64,000 bases of DNA from JAKJEP01 sp964580995 (GTDB lineage Bacteria; Planctomycetota; Phycisphaerae; Sedimentisphaerales; SM23-30). Shown here piece by piece: positions 25,639 through 34,575 of this stretch. The notes beneath the pieces were generated by a model, which was not told the origin of the DNA, did no database searches, and worked only from the letters and a program-made list of their open reading frames with translations. Within the stretch, counting starts at the first letter, position 1; every line of letters begins with the position of its first letter. The stretch covers positions 26,204 to 90,203 of the forward strand of contig CAZOMV010000008.1 of the NCBI GenBank assembly GCA_964580995.1, read 5' to 3'. The translations under genes were made by a program, and so were the position numbers.

Positions 25639-26328
25639 GTGATTCAGCAGTACAAAGCCGATTTTATCGAGTTCATGATTCAGGCCGGGGTGCTGACCTT
25701 TGGTGATTTCGTCACCAAAAGCGGCCGAAACACTCCCTACTTCATCAATACCGGCAAATACCGCACCGGCGAGCAGTTGACCCAGTTGGGCCGCTTTTAT
25801 GCGGCCGCCCTGATCGAAAATCTCGGCAAAAATTTCGATAACCTCTACGGCCCCGCCTACAAGGGCATTCCGCTGGCCGTCGCCGCCGGCATCGCCCTCC
25901 AGCAAAACCATAACCACAATGTCTCCATCACCTACAACCGCAAGGAAGCCAAGGACCACGGCGAAAAGGGCACTCTCATCGGCCATCAATACACCGGTTC
26001 GGAAAAGGTGGTCATTATCGAAGATGTCGTCACCGCCGGTACCAGTGTCCGCGAATCCATGGAAATTCTGAGCGCAAACCACAGCCCGAAAGTTGCCGCC
26101 GTCATCGTTTCCGTGGACCGCATGGAACGTGGCCAGGGCCAGCTCACTGCCACCCAGGAAATCAAAGAGCAGTTCGGCATGCCGGTCTTTTCCATTGTTA
26201 CTGTCCGCGAAATCATCACCCACCTCCACAACCGCCCTCTCGCCGGCCAGATTCTCCTCGACGATGCCCGCAAAGCCCAGATGGAATCCTATCTTGCCGC
26301 CTACGGACCCGTTTCCGGCATACACTAA
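25639..26328 (+). CDS. pyrE: Orotate phosphoribosyltransferase
   Basis: 229 residues from a GTG at 25639 with AAGGTG upstream inside the purB end. It joins orotate to PRPP in UMP synthesis. Seen: GDFVTKSGRNTPYFINTG, YGPAYKGIPLAVAAGIAL, YNRKEAKDHGEKGTLIG and the PRPP-binding VVIIEDVVTAGTSVRESM. Full length. The + strand here is C-rich, while the next gene on the same strand is strongly G-rich. Confidence 0.96.
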   Translation: MIQQYKADFIEFMIQAGVLTFGDFVTKSGRNTPYFINTGKYRTGEQLTQLGRFYAAALIENLGKNFDNLYGPAYKGIPLAVAAGIALQQNHNHNVSITYNRKEAKDHGEKGTLIGHQYTGSEKVVIIEDVVTAGTSVRESMEILSANHSPKVAAVIVSVDRMERGQGQLTATQEIKEQFGMPVFSIVTVREIITHLHNRPLAGQILLDDARKAQMESYLAAYGPVSGIH

Positions 26329-26441
26329 AGAAAAGCAGCAATTTTTGCCGGAAAATTGATAAATCACTATTGCTTTTAGGTTTTGGGGGTACTAATCTCA
26401 TTTTTTCAGTAATAATGAAATAGATGGATTTGGAGACAGCA

Positions 26442-27533
26442 ATGCAGGAAATGACGAGTATTGAGCGGGTGAGTCGGGTGCTGGAGCGGAAGAGCGTGGA
26501 TCGGCCGCCGTCGTCGGTGGCGCCGTGGGAAACTACGCTGAAGAAGTGGGTGGTGGAGGGTCATTTGCGGCAGGGGGAGGATGTGCATGAACATTTTGAT
26601 CAGGATATCCGGCGGAAGGCGGGGGATTTGAACGGGGTAGCGAATCTGGATCACAAGGATGTGGTGCTGGAGGAGACGGCAGAGACGATTTTGAAGCTGG
26701 ACGGCAACGGGGCGAAGTACCGGCGGCATAAGCTGCACGAGAGTATGCCGGAGCATGTGGATTTTACGGTGAAGGACCGGGCCGGGTGGCAAGAGCATCT
26801 GCGGCCGTTCCTGGTGGGGCTGGATCTGCGGCGGATCCCGCTGGAGGAGTATCGGCGGGACCGGGCGTTTTCGGCGGAACATCAGCGGTTTTTCTGCTGC
26901 CATGGGTTCGGGCCGTTCGAGCTGATGCAACTGGCGGTGGGGCACGAGAACCTGCTGATGGGCATGGCGCTGGACCCGGAGTGGGTGAAGGATATGGTGT
27001 CGGTGTATGTGGAGATGACCATTCGCCACCAGGAGGAGATGTTTGCGCAGGCGGGGTATCCGGACGGGGTGTATTACGCGGAGGATTTGGGATTCAAGGG
27101 CAAGCCGTTCATGTCGCCGGCTATGTACCGGGAGATCCTCCAGCCGGGGCATAAGCGGTTGTTCGATTTCTGGCATGGCAAGGGGTTCAAGGTGATTATT
27201 CATTCGTGCGGGTATGTGGAGCCGCTGGTGCCGGGGCTGATCGAGGCGGGGATGGACTGTTTGCAGGCGATGGAAGTGAAGGCGGGGATGGATCTGCCGC
27301 ATCTGTTCGACTGCTTCGGGGACCGGATCGCGTTTTACGGGGGGATCGATGTGCGGGTGCTGGCCAGCAATGACCGGCGGCAGATCGATAAAGAGCTGGA
27401 TAAGGTGGCGTATGTGGTGAGCCGGGGGGGTGGGTATATTCTGCATTCGGATCATTCCGAACCGCCGGAGGTGGAGTATGAGACGATGAAATATTTTATC
27501 CGGAAAGGCCGGGAAGTAGGGAAAAGGCAATAA
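26442..27533 (+). CDS. Uroporphyrinogen decarboxylase (URO-D) family protein
   Basis: About 363 residues. I prefer the ATG at 26442, with GGAG six bases upstream, over the ATG at 26424. It is a URO-D-fold barrel: GFGPFELMQLAVG, YYAEDLGFKGKPFMSP, FKVIIHSCGYVEPLVPGLIEAG with a putative metal-binding His-x-Cys, and YGGIDVRVLAS. Members of this group away from haem genes are mostly cobalamin-linked methyltransferases (MtaA/CmuA-like) or uncharacterised; no corrinoid protein is adjacent. Third codon positions strongly favour G, unlike pyrE just upstream. Confidence 0.8.
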   Translation: MQEMTSIERVSRVLERKSVDRPPSSVAPWETTLKKWVVEGHLRQGEDVHEHFDQDIRRKAGDLNGVANLDHKDVVLEETAETILKLDGNGAKYRRHKLHESMPEHVDFTVKDRAGWQEHLRPFLVGLDLRRIPLEEYRRDRAFSAEHQRFFCCHGFGPFELMQLAVGHENLLMGMALDPEWVKDMVSVYVEMTIRHQEEMFAQAGYPDGVYYAEDLGFKGKPFMSPAMYREILQPGHKRLFDFWHGKGFKVIIHSCGYVEPLVPGLIEAGMDCLQAMEVKAGMDLPHLFDCFGDRIAFYGGIDVRVLASNDRRQIDKELDKVAYVVSRGGGYILHSDHSEPPEVEYETMKYFIRKGREVGKRQ

Positions 27534-27536
27534 AAA

Positions 27537-27573
27537 ATCTATCGGGTCAACTGGTTGGATCGACCCGATAGAT
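27537..27573. terminator. Bidirectional terminator between convergent genes
   Basis: ATCTATCGGGTC pairs perfectly with GACCCGATAGAT around a 13-base loop, with A-rich sequence to the left and T/A-rich to the right. It sits between the URO-D-like gene and the convergent dockerin gene. Confidence 0.8.
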
Positions 27574-27599
27574 TCGATATTAAAACATGTTGTAGTGTT

Positions 27600-29495
27600 T
27601 TAATCGCAGGTGGAATCAAAAGGATCATTGCAATAGAGCCAGTTGGCGGCTATTACGGCAAAGTCCTCCAGATTAATATAGCAGTCATGGTTCAGGTCGG
27701 CGTCCATAAAGATGCCCTGCTCCTGACAAGTGGGCAGGACAGAACCTTCCAGGATTTCTAACCGGATACCGGTCCAGTCATTGGTGGTGCTGTCATCGCT
27801 GCCGCGGTGAATCATGACATCCACCGAATCCCCGGCATTAATAGTTGGGAATTCCTGGAACGACTGATCAGAGTCGGCGTCGTCGATTGCGAACAGCGTG
27901 ACATAATCATCGGGTCCGGTCGGGGTGGCCGGCACTTTGACCACTTTGAGACTGACGGTTTCGCCGGTACCGATACCGGCAAAATCGCCTCGAACGGTAG
28001 CGGTTTTTCCGAACATGGAGGCCGGCGCTGTCCATCGGAACTTGGTCCAACTGGCAGTGGAGTTGGCTGACGGCGGATGGAATCCATGCCAGCCGGATGG
28101 GACGCCAACGTTAGTAGCATCATAATGATTATACCAGATGTGCGGGATGATATCACCGCCAGCAGACGCACCACGCCACTGGTTATATGTATCATATACA
28201 TAGGTATCCATAAGGGTAAAGTCGGTAATTCCGGTGCTCCAACCGTACGACCAGGTACCTTTTTGAGGAACAATGCATTTCATGTCATCATTGAGGTACC
28301 AGGGGCCGATATTCGTGTCAGGCAGGGGGGTATTTCCCGTCAGGGCTACCACGGCGCCGATACGGGGTCCCTGGGTATTGGGCATGATATCACCAATTCG
28401 ATAATCCACGGTGGTTACATTCTGGAAATCACCCCGGATAGCGGCATAGTCCCACCAGTCCTGCACGTCAGCAGCGATGGTTTCGGGATCAAAGGGGATC
28501 CAATTGCCACTATTGGGGTCTGCAGCGTTGATCCGGACCTCGAAGTTCATACCGAAACGGTCAATACCGCCGCCAAAAAAAGGCAAAGTGAAGAACATGC
28601 CTAGTTCTTTCAGATTGACCGGAGCGGGGAACGTCAGGCGCAGAACCTGGAGATCATCCGGCGAATTGGCACCGTCATGCCAGATCATCACATTCGTATC
28701 CATTGCACCCACCTGATTGTAAACCGGAACGGATATTTCCCCGTTGCCGGTAAGTCCGGGAAGGATTAAATTATTAGGATCCCCTACGACAATCGAAGCT
28801 TTGTTGGTACCGTTACCGTAATTGGTAATGGTGGCAGTGGGGGCGATATTGCCGGTTACATACGTGATATCGGCAAAGTAATCCGGGGTGGGGGTCTCTT
28901 TGGTCAGGGCTAAAACCGCACCGATGCGCGGACTATAGGCATCTGATGGTGCCATATCGCTCAGCCAAAAGTCCACGGTGGTTACATTCTGAAAGTCCCC
29001 TCTGGCGCAGGCATAGTCAAACCAGTCCTGTACATCGCTAACCAGGAGCGCAGTGGTAAGCCACGGATCATTGGGATCGGTGCCGTTGATGCGGAACCTG
29101 GCATTTTTGCCCTGGCGATCCGAGAAGTTACCCAGGCCAAAATCGGCAATTATGCCGACTTCTTTCAAGTTGACCGGTGCGGGAAAGGTCAGGCGCATGA
29201 TCTGCTGGTCATCCGTTGTGCCGTCCGCCCAGATTAATAACTCATTGTCATTCGCATTTGCCTGCGGCCACATGGGAACGGATAAGGCCCCGTTGCCGGC
29301 GGTTCCGGGCTTATTCAAATTGGTCACGCTGGCCCCGGGAAGAGCCGGGTGAGGTATAGCTCCACCGTAATCACTCATGGTGCCGGTGGGAGCGAGATTG
29401 CCGGTTGCAAATGTGATATCATTATAAGCAGCCTGGCTGGGAGAGACCGCCAGCGTAACGGTCATCAAAAAAACAGATAAAAGTATTTTTTTCAT
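27600..29495 (-). CDS. Secreted dockerin-type protein with two copies of a shared beta domain
   Basis: About 631 residues from the ATG at 29495 (GGAGG upstream). After a signal peptide (ILLSVFLMTVTLAVSPSQA) come two tandem copies of a roughly 190-residue domain, each starting ITFATGNLAPTGT or ITYVTGNIAPTAT, passing LTFPAPVNLKE and ending RIGAVLALT or RIGAVVALT. A third, different beta domain contains WYLNDDMKCIVPQKGTW. The end DLNHDCYINLEDFAVIAANW is a planctomycete dockerin-like repeat with EF-hand-type calcium ligands. The shared domain also occurs once in the PEP-CTERM protein at 30521-31171. Function of the domain unknown; likely carbohydrate binding (inference). Confidence 0.8.
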   Translation of the reverse strand: MKKILLSVFLMTVTLAVSPSQAAYNDITFATGNLAPTGTMSDYGGAIPHPALPGASVTNLNKPGTAGNGALSVPMWPQANANDNELLIWADGTTDDQQIMRLTFPAPVNLKEVGIIADFGLGNFSDRQGKNARFRINGTDPNDPWLTTALLVSDVQDWFDYACARGDFQNVTTVDFWLSDMAPSDAYSPRIGAVLALTKETPTPDYFADITYVTGNIAPTATITNYGNGTNKASIVVGDPNNLILPGLTGNGEISVPVYNQVGAMDTNVMIWHDGANSPDDLQVLRLTFPAPVNLKELGMFFTLPFFGGGIDRFGMNFEVRINAADPNSGNWIPFDPETIAADVQDWWDYAAIRGDFQNVTTVDYRIGDIMPNTQGPRIGAVVALTGNTPLPDTNIGPWYLNDDMKCIVPQKGTWSYGWSTGITDFTLMDTYVYDTYNQWRGASAGGDIIPHIWYNHYDATNVGVPSGWHGFHPPSANSTASWTKFRWTAPASMFGKTATVRGDFAGIGTGETVSLKVVKVPATPTGPDDYVTLFAIDDADSDQSFQEFPTINAGDSVDVMIHRGSDDSTTNDWTGIRLEILEGSVLPTCQEQGIFMDADLNHDCYINLEDFAVIAANWLYCNDPFDSTCD

Positions 29496-29540
29496 GGTTT
29501 TAACCTCCAAAAATTACATTACGTTTACCAAGGGTTTCCA

Positions 29541-30398
29541 TTAATTGGTTGCAACCGGACAGTTCGCCGGATACTGCGGATCATTGCAGTCGAGCCAGCT
29601 TGCTATGATAATCATCAGGTCATTGAAATCGACATAGCAGTCATGGTTGATGTCCGCCGGATTATATTTGTTTTGAGCTGCGCAGGGGTCATCCGCAATG
29701 GCGAAATCAATCTGGGATGCACCGCTATTGTCACCATTTTCCGTCTGGTTGCGAATGATGAGCAGGGCGATTCCCTCGTTGATTTGCACCGAGGTGAGAA
29801 TGGAGAACTCCTTGGCGGAAGGGCCGTTATCATCGATATAGGAATACAAGGTTTCGACATGGCCGGCGGGATCCAGTTCCGGATCAGCCATCAAAGCGGC
29901 GTCGATTTTTACGATCAGGACATCGACCTTGCTGCCGAGAGATTGATAAACCGTTCCAGAGATGGCCGCTTGGGACAGGGTGGCTGGGGATGTCCAGAGG
30001 ACCTGGGAATAGACGGAATAGGTATTGGGATCATCGGGATAAACGTAATTGGCCGGAGCCAGAATACATTTTTGCGAATCGCTAAAAGCACCATGGGGGG
30101 TGGTGCTGCCGTCGGGATTGCCCCCGCTTCCTGCTTTAAAGGGATCGTCCAGAGGGTGGTGCCAGACCGTGTTAGCGGCAGCGGCCAGGGTGTCGAATAC
30201 GGTAATTTTGCCGACGGTTTTGGTCCAGCCCATACTCCAGTTGCCGACGACGGGGCCGGGGGGAAATGCCGTGTTCCAGCCGGCGTTGGCTGCCAGATCG
30301 GTATTCAGGTTCCAGACCGTTAAGGCTGGGGCGGGGGTGGGCATGACAACCAGAAGGGATATCATCATGACCAGTAAGAGGATACCAGTTTTTTTCAT
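29541..30398 (-). CDS. Secreted dockerin-type protein
   Basis: About 285 residues from the ATG at 30398, with the same GGAGGTTAAAAC leader as its downstream neighbour. A signal peptide (ILLLVMMISLLVVMPTPAPA) is followed by a beta domain (LNTDLAANAGWNTAFPPG ... GHVETLYSYIDDNGPSAKEF) resembling the third domain of the next protein, and the dockerin-like end DINHDCYVDFNDLMIIIASW. The cohesin-like partner is not in the window. It lies between two proteins sharing a different domain. Confidence 0.75.
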   Translation of the reverse strand: MKKTGILLLVMMISLLVVMPTPAPALTVWNLNTDLAANAGWNTAFPPGPVVGNWSMGWTKTVGKITVFDTLAAAANTVWHHPLDDPFKAGSGGNPDGSTTPHGAFSDSQKCILAPANYVYPDDPNTYSVYSQVLWTSPATLSQAAISGTVYQSLGSKVDVLIVKIDAALMADPELDPAGHVETLYSYIDDNGPSAKEFSILTSVQINEGIALLIIRNQTENGDNSGASQIDFAIADDPCAAQNKYNPADINHDCYVDFNDLMIIIASWLDCNDPQYPANCPVATN

Positions 30399-30520
30399 TG
30401 TTTTAACCTCCAAATAATAGAACACATGTTTCGTAAACGACATACGAGATTTTTTATATTACAGGACGCCCTCTATTCAAATAAAGGACGCCCTGTATAT
30501 CAAAATATTTTTAACAAACC

Positions 30521-31171
30521 TTATCTGCGTTTCCGCAGCAGGGCCAGACTGCCCAGACTGAGCAGGCTGATCGTCAGCGGTTCGGGCACTTCCAGGGCTA
30601 CTACGGCCCCAATTCGCGGGCTATAACCTGGATTCCAGTCACCAAGGTAATAATCCACGGTAATAACGTCAGTGAAATTACCAGTTAAACCTGCGTAATC
30701 CCACCAGTTGTGTACATCCGCCGCTACGGTAGCACCTTCAAAAAGCATCCAGTCCCCGTCATTGATACGGAAAGAGGGATTATTGCCGGCACGATCCGCA
30801 CCAGAGCCAAGGCCGGCAAAATCGGAAAGTATGCCGACCTCTTTCAGATTGACCGGAGCCGGGAAAGTCAGGCGCATCACCTGCTGTTCATCCGGTGTGT
30901 TGTCATTCCAGATTAACGCCTCATTGTCATTCGCACCTTCCTGCGGCCACATGGGTACGGATATTTCCCCGTTGCCGGCGGTACCGGGACGATTCATATT
31001 TGCCACGCTGGCACCGGGAAGGGCCGGATGAGGTATCGCTCCACCATAATCGCTCATCGTACCAGTTGGGGCGATATTGCCGGTAACGAAGGTAATATCG
31101 ACATAGGCCGCCTGGCTGACAGAGATGCTCATTAAAACCATACACATTGCTACAGCTAAAAACTTCTTCAT
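30521..31171 (-). CDS. Secreted PEP-CTERM protein with the GNIAPTGT domain
   Basis: 216 residues: signal peptide (LAVAMCMVLMSISVSQAA), one copy of the domain duplicated in the 27600-29495 protein (ITFVTGNIAPTGTMSDYGG ... LTFPAPVNLKEVGILSDF ... RIGAVVALE), then a classical anchor VPEPLTISLLSLGSLALL with RKRR. GGAGG precedes the ATG. First gene of the minus-strand run of three secreted proteins. The anchor differs from the VPxPGA type at 14-16 kb. Confidence 0.85.
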   Translation of the reverse strand: MKKFLAVAMCMVLMSISVSQAAYVDITFVTGNIAPTGTMSDYGGAIPHPALPGASVANMNRPGTAGNGEISVPMWPQEGANDNEALIWNDNTPDEQQVMRLTFPAPVNLKEVGILSDFAGLGSGADRAGNNPSFRINDGDWMLFEGATVAADVHNWWDYAGLTGNFTDVITVDYYLGDWNPGYSPRIGAVVALEVPEPLTISLLSLGSLALLRKRR

Positions 31172-31481
31172 TTCTCATTTCCTCCAAACTATTTAAAAAA
31201 CACAAAATACAAAACAACAAACACAACTAACTCAAAACACCAACTTAATTTTTAGTTCGATTTCCTTCTCCTTTCTACTTCTCACAAGGTATTTTGAAAC
31301 CAAAGCAACCAACAAATAAAGTCTTTAAACTTTTTTTACATTAAGAAGCTACTCAGCTACAGAACTAAATGATATGACCAGGTGCAAGCCAATTCCATCC
31401 GGTCATAAGGCATATGTGCGAAACAACATTTATCCATAATGTGATTATCCGTTACCATAGATGAATAAACCTACAATCATT

Positions 31482-31493
31482 ATCGTCGACAAT
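31482..31493. promoter_or_regulatory. Distal GntR-type operator candidate
   Basis: ATCGTCGACAAT, a 12-bp palindrome with one mismatch, matches the proximal site in 11 of 12 positions. It lies nearer the secreted-protein run than the regulator gene, so it could link both. Confidence 0.45.
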
Positions 31494-31828
31494 CGACTGT
31501 CTGTCAAGAAAGAAATGGGCAAAATTTTTAAATATTTATACAAAATATTCAAGGGAAATGGACCAATAAATATGTATGTCTTTTTAGTATAATAACTTAT
31601 AAACTATTTTCTGGCAACAAAATACCGATAGATCGGCTGTGGTATCGCTAGGAGAAAATTTGCCAAGGGAGGAATCAGAACGCGAAGGCGGCTGATTTGA
31701 CTCCAGGGGGCATGAGATGATTACCTTTTGCAATACCAATCCTAAGTTGTTATATAAAATTTGGTTATGATTTTATGGTCGTTGTTTTTTTGGGGGGGGA
31801 ATCGTATAATAAAAAATAGTATTGAATT

Positions 31829-31872
31829 TTGTCAACAATAGTCTTGACAAATAGTAGATTGTCGACAATAAT
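31829..31872 (+). promoter_or_regulatory. GntR gene promoter with two operator-like palindromes
   Basis: The -35 TTGACA (31844-31849) and -10 AATAAT (31867-31872) are 17 bp apart. ATTGTCGACAAT (31858-31869), a perfect palindrome, covers the spacer and -10 box; TTGTCAACAA (31829-31838) lies just upstream of -35. FadR-subfamily GntR regulators bind such short TTGT-ACAA palindromes, so negative autoregulation is the simplest reading. Confidence 0.65.
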
Positions 31873-31898
31873 GGATTTTACTAAGGTGTGAGGTAGTT

Positions 31899-32573
31899 AT
31901 GCAGTTACCCAAGATACGAAAGATGGATAACAGTTTGTCGGAGATTGTATATCAGGCGATTTACAAGAATATTATCGCCGGAAAGATGAAGCCCGGCGAG
32001 GCGATTACGGAGATCAGCGTAGCCAATTCGATGGGGATCAGCCGGGCGCCGGTGCGGGAGGCGCTGAAGCGGCTGGCGGAAGACAAGCTGGTGGTGCTGG
32101 TGCCCCGCAGCGGATGTTATGTCAAAGACATGAATATAGAAGAGATCGATGAGATCTATGAAATCCGTAAACGGCTGGAGTGTATGGCGTTCGAGTACGC
32201 CTTTGAGAAGCTGGATCGCAAGCAATTGAATATATTAAAGAAGAAGTTTGAAGAATGTCTCGGTTTGAATACCGAGCAGATGCTGGCGAAAGAAATCAAG
32301 CTGGATTCGCAGTTGCATAGTTTGATTGCCCAGGATTCCGGATGTCCGAATCTGGAGGAGATGCTGGAGAATTTGCGGGCGCGGATCGAGGTTTTTCGGT
32401 TTAAGGAAGCGAATTATGAAGACAGGGCCAGGCTGGCACTGAAGGAGCATGTTGAAATTATTGATGCTGTTTTGACGGAAGACAAGGCAACGGCAATCGA
32501 ATGTTTGAAAACGCATATAGCGCATACGAAAGAAAATGTGTTGAAGAATATGCGAGAGAAAACCCAGGGATAG
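31899..32573 (+). CDS. GntR-family (FadR subfamily, FCD domain) transcription regulator
   Basis: 224 residues. An N-terminal winged helix (about 10-75; AITEISVANSMGISRAPVRE then ALKRLAEDKLVVLVPR) is joined to a helical FCD domain (about 85-215) with EIDEIYEIRKRLE and metal-binding-type His and Asp residues (DSQLHSLIAQ, LKEHVEIIDAV). FCD regulators sense small organic acids, often sugar acids. GAGG lies five bases before the ATG. It heads the run of SDR, M24, SDR and RhaT genes on the same strand and probably controls them, releasing its upstream palindromes when ligand is bound (inference). Confidence 0.92.
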   Translation: MQLPKIRKMDNSLSEIVYQAIYKNIIAGKMKPGEAITEISVANSMGISRAPVREALKRLAEDKLVVLVPRSGCYVKDMNIEEIDEIYEIRKRLECMAFEYAFEKLDRKQLNILKKKFEECLGLNTEQMLAKEIKLDSQLHSLIAQDSGCPNLEEMLENLRARIEVFRFKEANYEDRARLALKEHVEIIDAVLTEDKATAIECLKTHIAHTKENVLKNMREKTQG

Positions 32574-32589
32574 CAGAAAGGCAAGCATT

Positions 32590-33387
32590 ATGGCAAAAGC
32601 ACACGTATTGGAAAACAAGGTGGCGATTGTAACGGGGGCCGGGGCGGGGATCGGCAAGGCGGTGGCGAGTGAGTTTGCCAAAGAGGGGGCGAAGGTGGTG
32701 ATTGGGGAACTGCGGCCGGAGGTGGGGGAGAAGACGGCGAAAGAGCTAGCGAAAGCAACGGGGATGGAAGTGATCTGTGTTCCGACCGATGTGCGGAAGG
32801 AAGACCAGATTGTTGCATTAGTGAAAAAGACGGTAGAGAAGTTCGGGCGGATTGACATTCTGGTCAATAACGCAGCAAAGATTTTACAGCGGCCGGTCGT
32901 GGAGATGACGACGGACGAATATGAAGAGATTATGCGCAATAACTGCACGAGCGTGGTGATCTGCTGCCGGGAAGCGGCCAAACAGATGATCAAGCAGGGC
33001 AAGGGCGGCCGGATCGTGAATTTTTCCAGCATCCACGCGATGATTAGTGAGCCGAATTGTTCGGCCTACACGGCGGCGAAGGGCGCAATCGAGGCCTTCA
33101 GCCGGACGCTGGCGACGGAATTGGCGCCTCATAAGATCAATGTGAACTGCATCGAGCCGGGGGCTACGTACAGCGAGCTGACGACGCCGATGTACACCAA
33201 GCCGGTGGTAGATGCCCTGTTCAAGCGGGTGCCGATGAAAGAGATTGCCCAGCCGGAGTGGATCGCGCGGGGCGTGGTATTTCTGGCCAGCGATGACAGC
33301 CGATACATGACGGGCGAGACGCTGGTGATGGATGGGGGCTATCGGATGGACGGCAGTCTGCCCGGCGCTGCCTACTGGGAGGAATAA
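32590..33387 (+). CDS. SDR-family NAD(P)-dependent oxidoreductase
   Basis: 265 residues, classical short-chain dehydrogenase: cofactor loop TGAGAGIGKAVASEF, LVNNAAKI, catalytic Ser in NFSSIHAMI and Tyr-Lys in SAYTAAKGAIEAFSR, then CIEPGATYSELTTP and TGETLVMDGGYRMDG. It begins 16 bp after the GntR stop. In this position it likely oxidises a sugar or sugar acid, but the substrate cannot be read from the sequence. Its stop region carries the ribosome site of the next gene. Confidence 0.9.
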   Translation: MAKAHVLENKVAIVTGAGAGIGKAVASEFAKEGAKVVIGELRPEVGEKTAKELAKATGMEVICVPTDVRKEDQIVALVKKTVEKFGRIDILVNNAAKILQRPVVEMTTDEYEEIMRNNCTSVVICCREAAKQMIKQGKGGRIVNFSSIHAMISEPNCSAYTAAKGAIEAFSRTLATELAPHKINVNCIEPGATYSELTTPMYTKPVVDALFKRVPMKEIAQPEWIARGVVFLASDDSRYMTGETLVMDGGYRMDGSLPGAAYWEE

Positions 33388-33389
33388 TC

Positions 33390-34571
33390 GTGCCGGTTGA
33401 CGCGGAGAGAAAAAAACGAATCCGGGATGCGATGACGGAATACCACTGGGACGGCCTGGTCTGCCGGCTGCCGGAGAATGTGCTGTTTTTGTCGGGGTGG
33501 TGGCCCTTGAGCGGGACTACCTGGATGGTGGTGAGCCGGGAAGGGCAAAGCTGCCTGATTATTCCGGCCTGTGAAACCGCCGAAGCGGCAGCGGATGGGA
33601 TTGTTGATTCTGTCAGTTATGAATGGGCGCATCTCAAAGCGGGCGATGTGGGACAGCAGGTACGTGACTCGATCCGAAGTATCTGCGGCAAGTTCGGCAT
33701 CGCCAAAGGAAAGATCGGCATCGAGGAAAATTTTGAAGGGATCGCACCGCCGCTGAATCTGGGGGAGCCAAGCATTCCGACGCGAGCCAGCCGGGAGTTA
33801 GTGCAGCAGGCGCTGCCCGGGGCGAAGCTGGAGGATGCGACGGATTTTATTAACGGTATGCGGCTTTGCAAAACGCCGGCGGAGGTGGAACAGTTTCGGA
33901 TTGCCAATGAAATTGCGGGTTTTGGATTGGCGTGGTTTCGCGAGAATCTGAGGGTGGGGATGACGGAGATCGAGCTGGCCAGCCGGGTCAATTGCGAGAT
34001 AGCGATCCGCGGCAGCGGTTATAAAGGGATGCGGTCGGCGCGGGCGTTTGCCCAGGTTTCCTCGGGAGCGGGGACCGAACGGGGATGGCGGCCCTTTGAG
34101 ATTACGACAAACCGGCCGTTTGAAAAAGGGGACATTGTTTTACTGGAACTGGGGGTGGTGGCCGACGGCTACTGGGCGGATAATACCCGGGTGCTGGTGG
34201 CCGGCAGGGCCAGTCCCAAGCAGCGGGAAATATATCAGGTGTTGCTAACTGCCCAACTGGCGGCCATCGACCGTATCGGGGTTGGTGTGAAGATGAACCA
34301 GGTGGATCAGGCGGCGCGGCAGATTATCGACGGGGCGGGCTATGGCGGTTATTTTATTCATGTGACCGGGCATGGGGTGGGCTGGCGGTATCACGAGTTT
34401 CCTCCCCTGCTGCACCCGGCGAATGAGCAGCTTTTGCAGGAAGGGATGATTACATCGGTGGAGCCGGGGATTTATATTCCGGGATTCGGCGGAATGCGGG
34501 TGGAGGATAATGTGGCGGTAGGATTCAAAGGAGCGGATGTGCTGAGCACATTCCCCAAGGAAATGAACTGA
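33390..34571 (+). CDS. M24 family (aminopeptidase P / creatinase-like) protein
   Basis: 393 residues from a GTG at 33390 (GGGAGG eight bases upstream). The N-terminal creatinase-like domain (about 1-140) is followed by a pita-bread domain with all five metal ligands in place: LGVVADGYWADNTR (two Asp), VTGHGVGWRYHEFP (His), SVEPGIYIPG (Glu) and RVEDNVAVG (Glu). The family includes Xaa-Pro peptidases and C-N hydrolases. It is unusual inside a sugar-catabolism run, tightly coupled to the SDR genes on both sides, so its substrate may be a small amide-containing compound; this is inference. Confidence 0.85.
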   Translation: MPVDAERKKRIRDAMTEYHWDGLVCRLPENVLFLSGWWPLSGTTWMVVSREGQSCLIIPACETAEAAADGIVDSVSYEWAHLKAGDVGQQVRDSIRSICGKFGIAKGKIGIEENFEGIAPPLNLGEPSIPTRASRELVQQALPGAKLEDATDFINGMRLCKTPAEVEQFRIANEIAGFGLAWFRENLRVGMTEIELASRVNCEIAIRGSGYKGMRSARAFAQVSSGAGTERGWRPFEITTNRPFEKGDIVLLELGVVADGYWADNTRVLVAGRASPKQREIYQVLLTAQLAAIDRIGVGVKMNQVDQAARQIIDGAGYGGYFIHVTGHGVGWRYHEFPPLLHPANEQLLQEGMITSVEPGIYIPGFGGMRVEDNVAVGFKGADVLSTFPKEMN

Positions 34572-34575
34572 AGTT

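Larger units (their letters stand above)
31172..31898. other. Long A+T-rich intergenic region with regulator operators
   Basis: About 730 bp between divergent genes, without a credible ORF. It must hold the promoter of the secreted-protein run (left) and that of the GntR gene (right). TTGTCGACAA-like palindromes occur at 31482-31493, 31829-31838 and 31858-31869. A short G+C-richer island at about 31640-31720 holds nothing I recognise. Confidence 0.6.

Noticed and set aside
26406..27530. 374-codon frame on the minus strand
   Set aside because: Exactly antisense to the URO-D-like gene; open only because of that gene's strong G bias at third positions.
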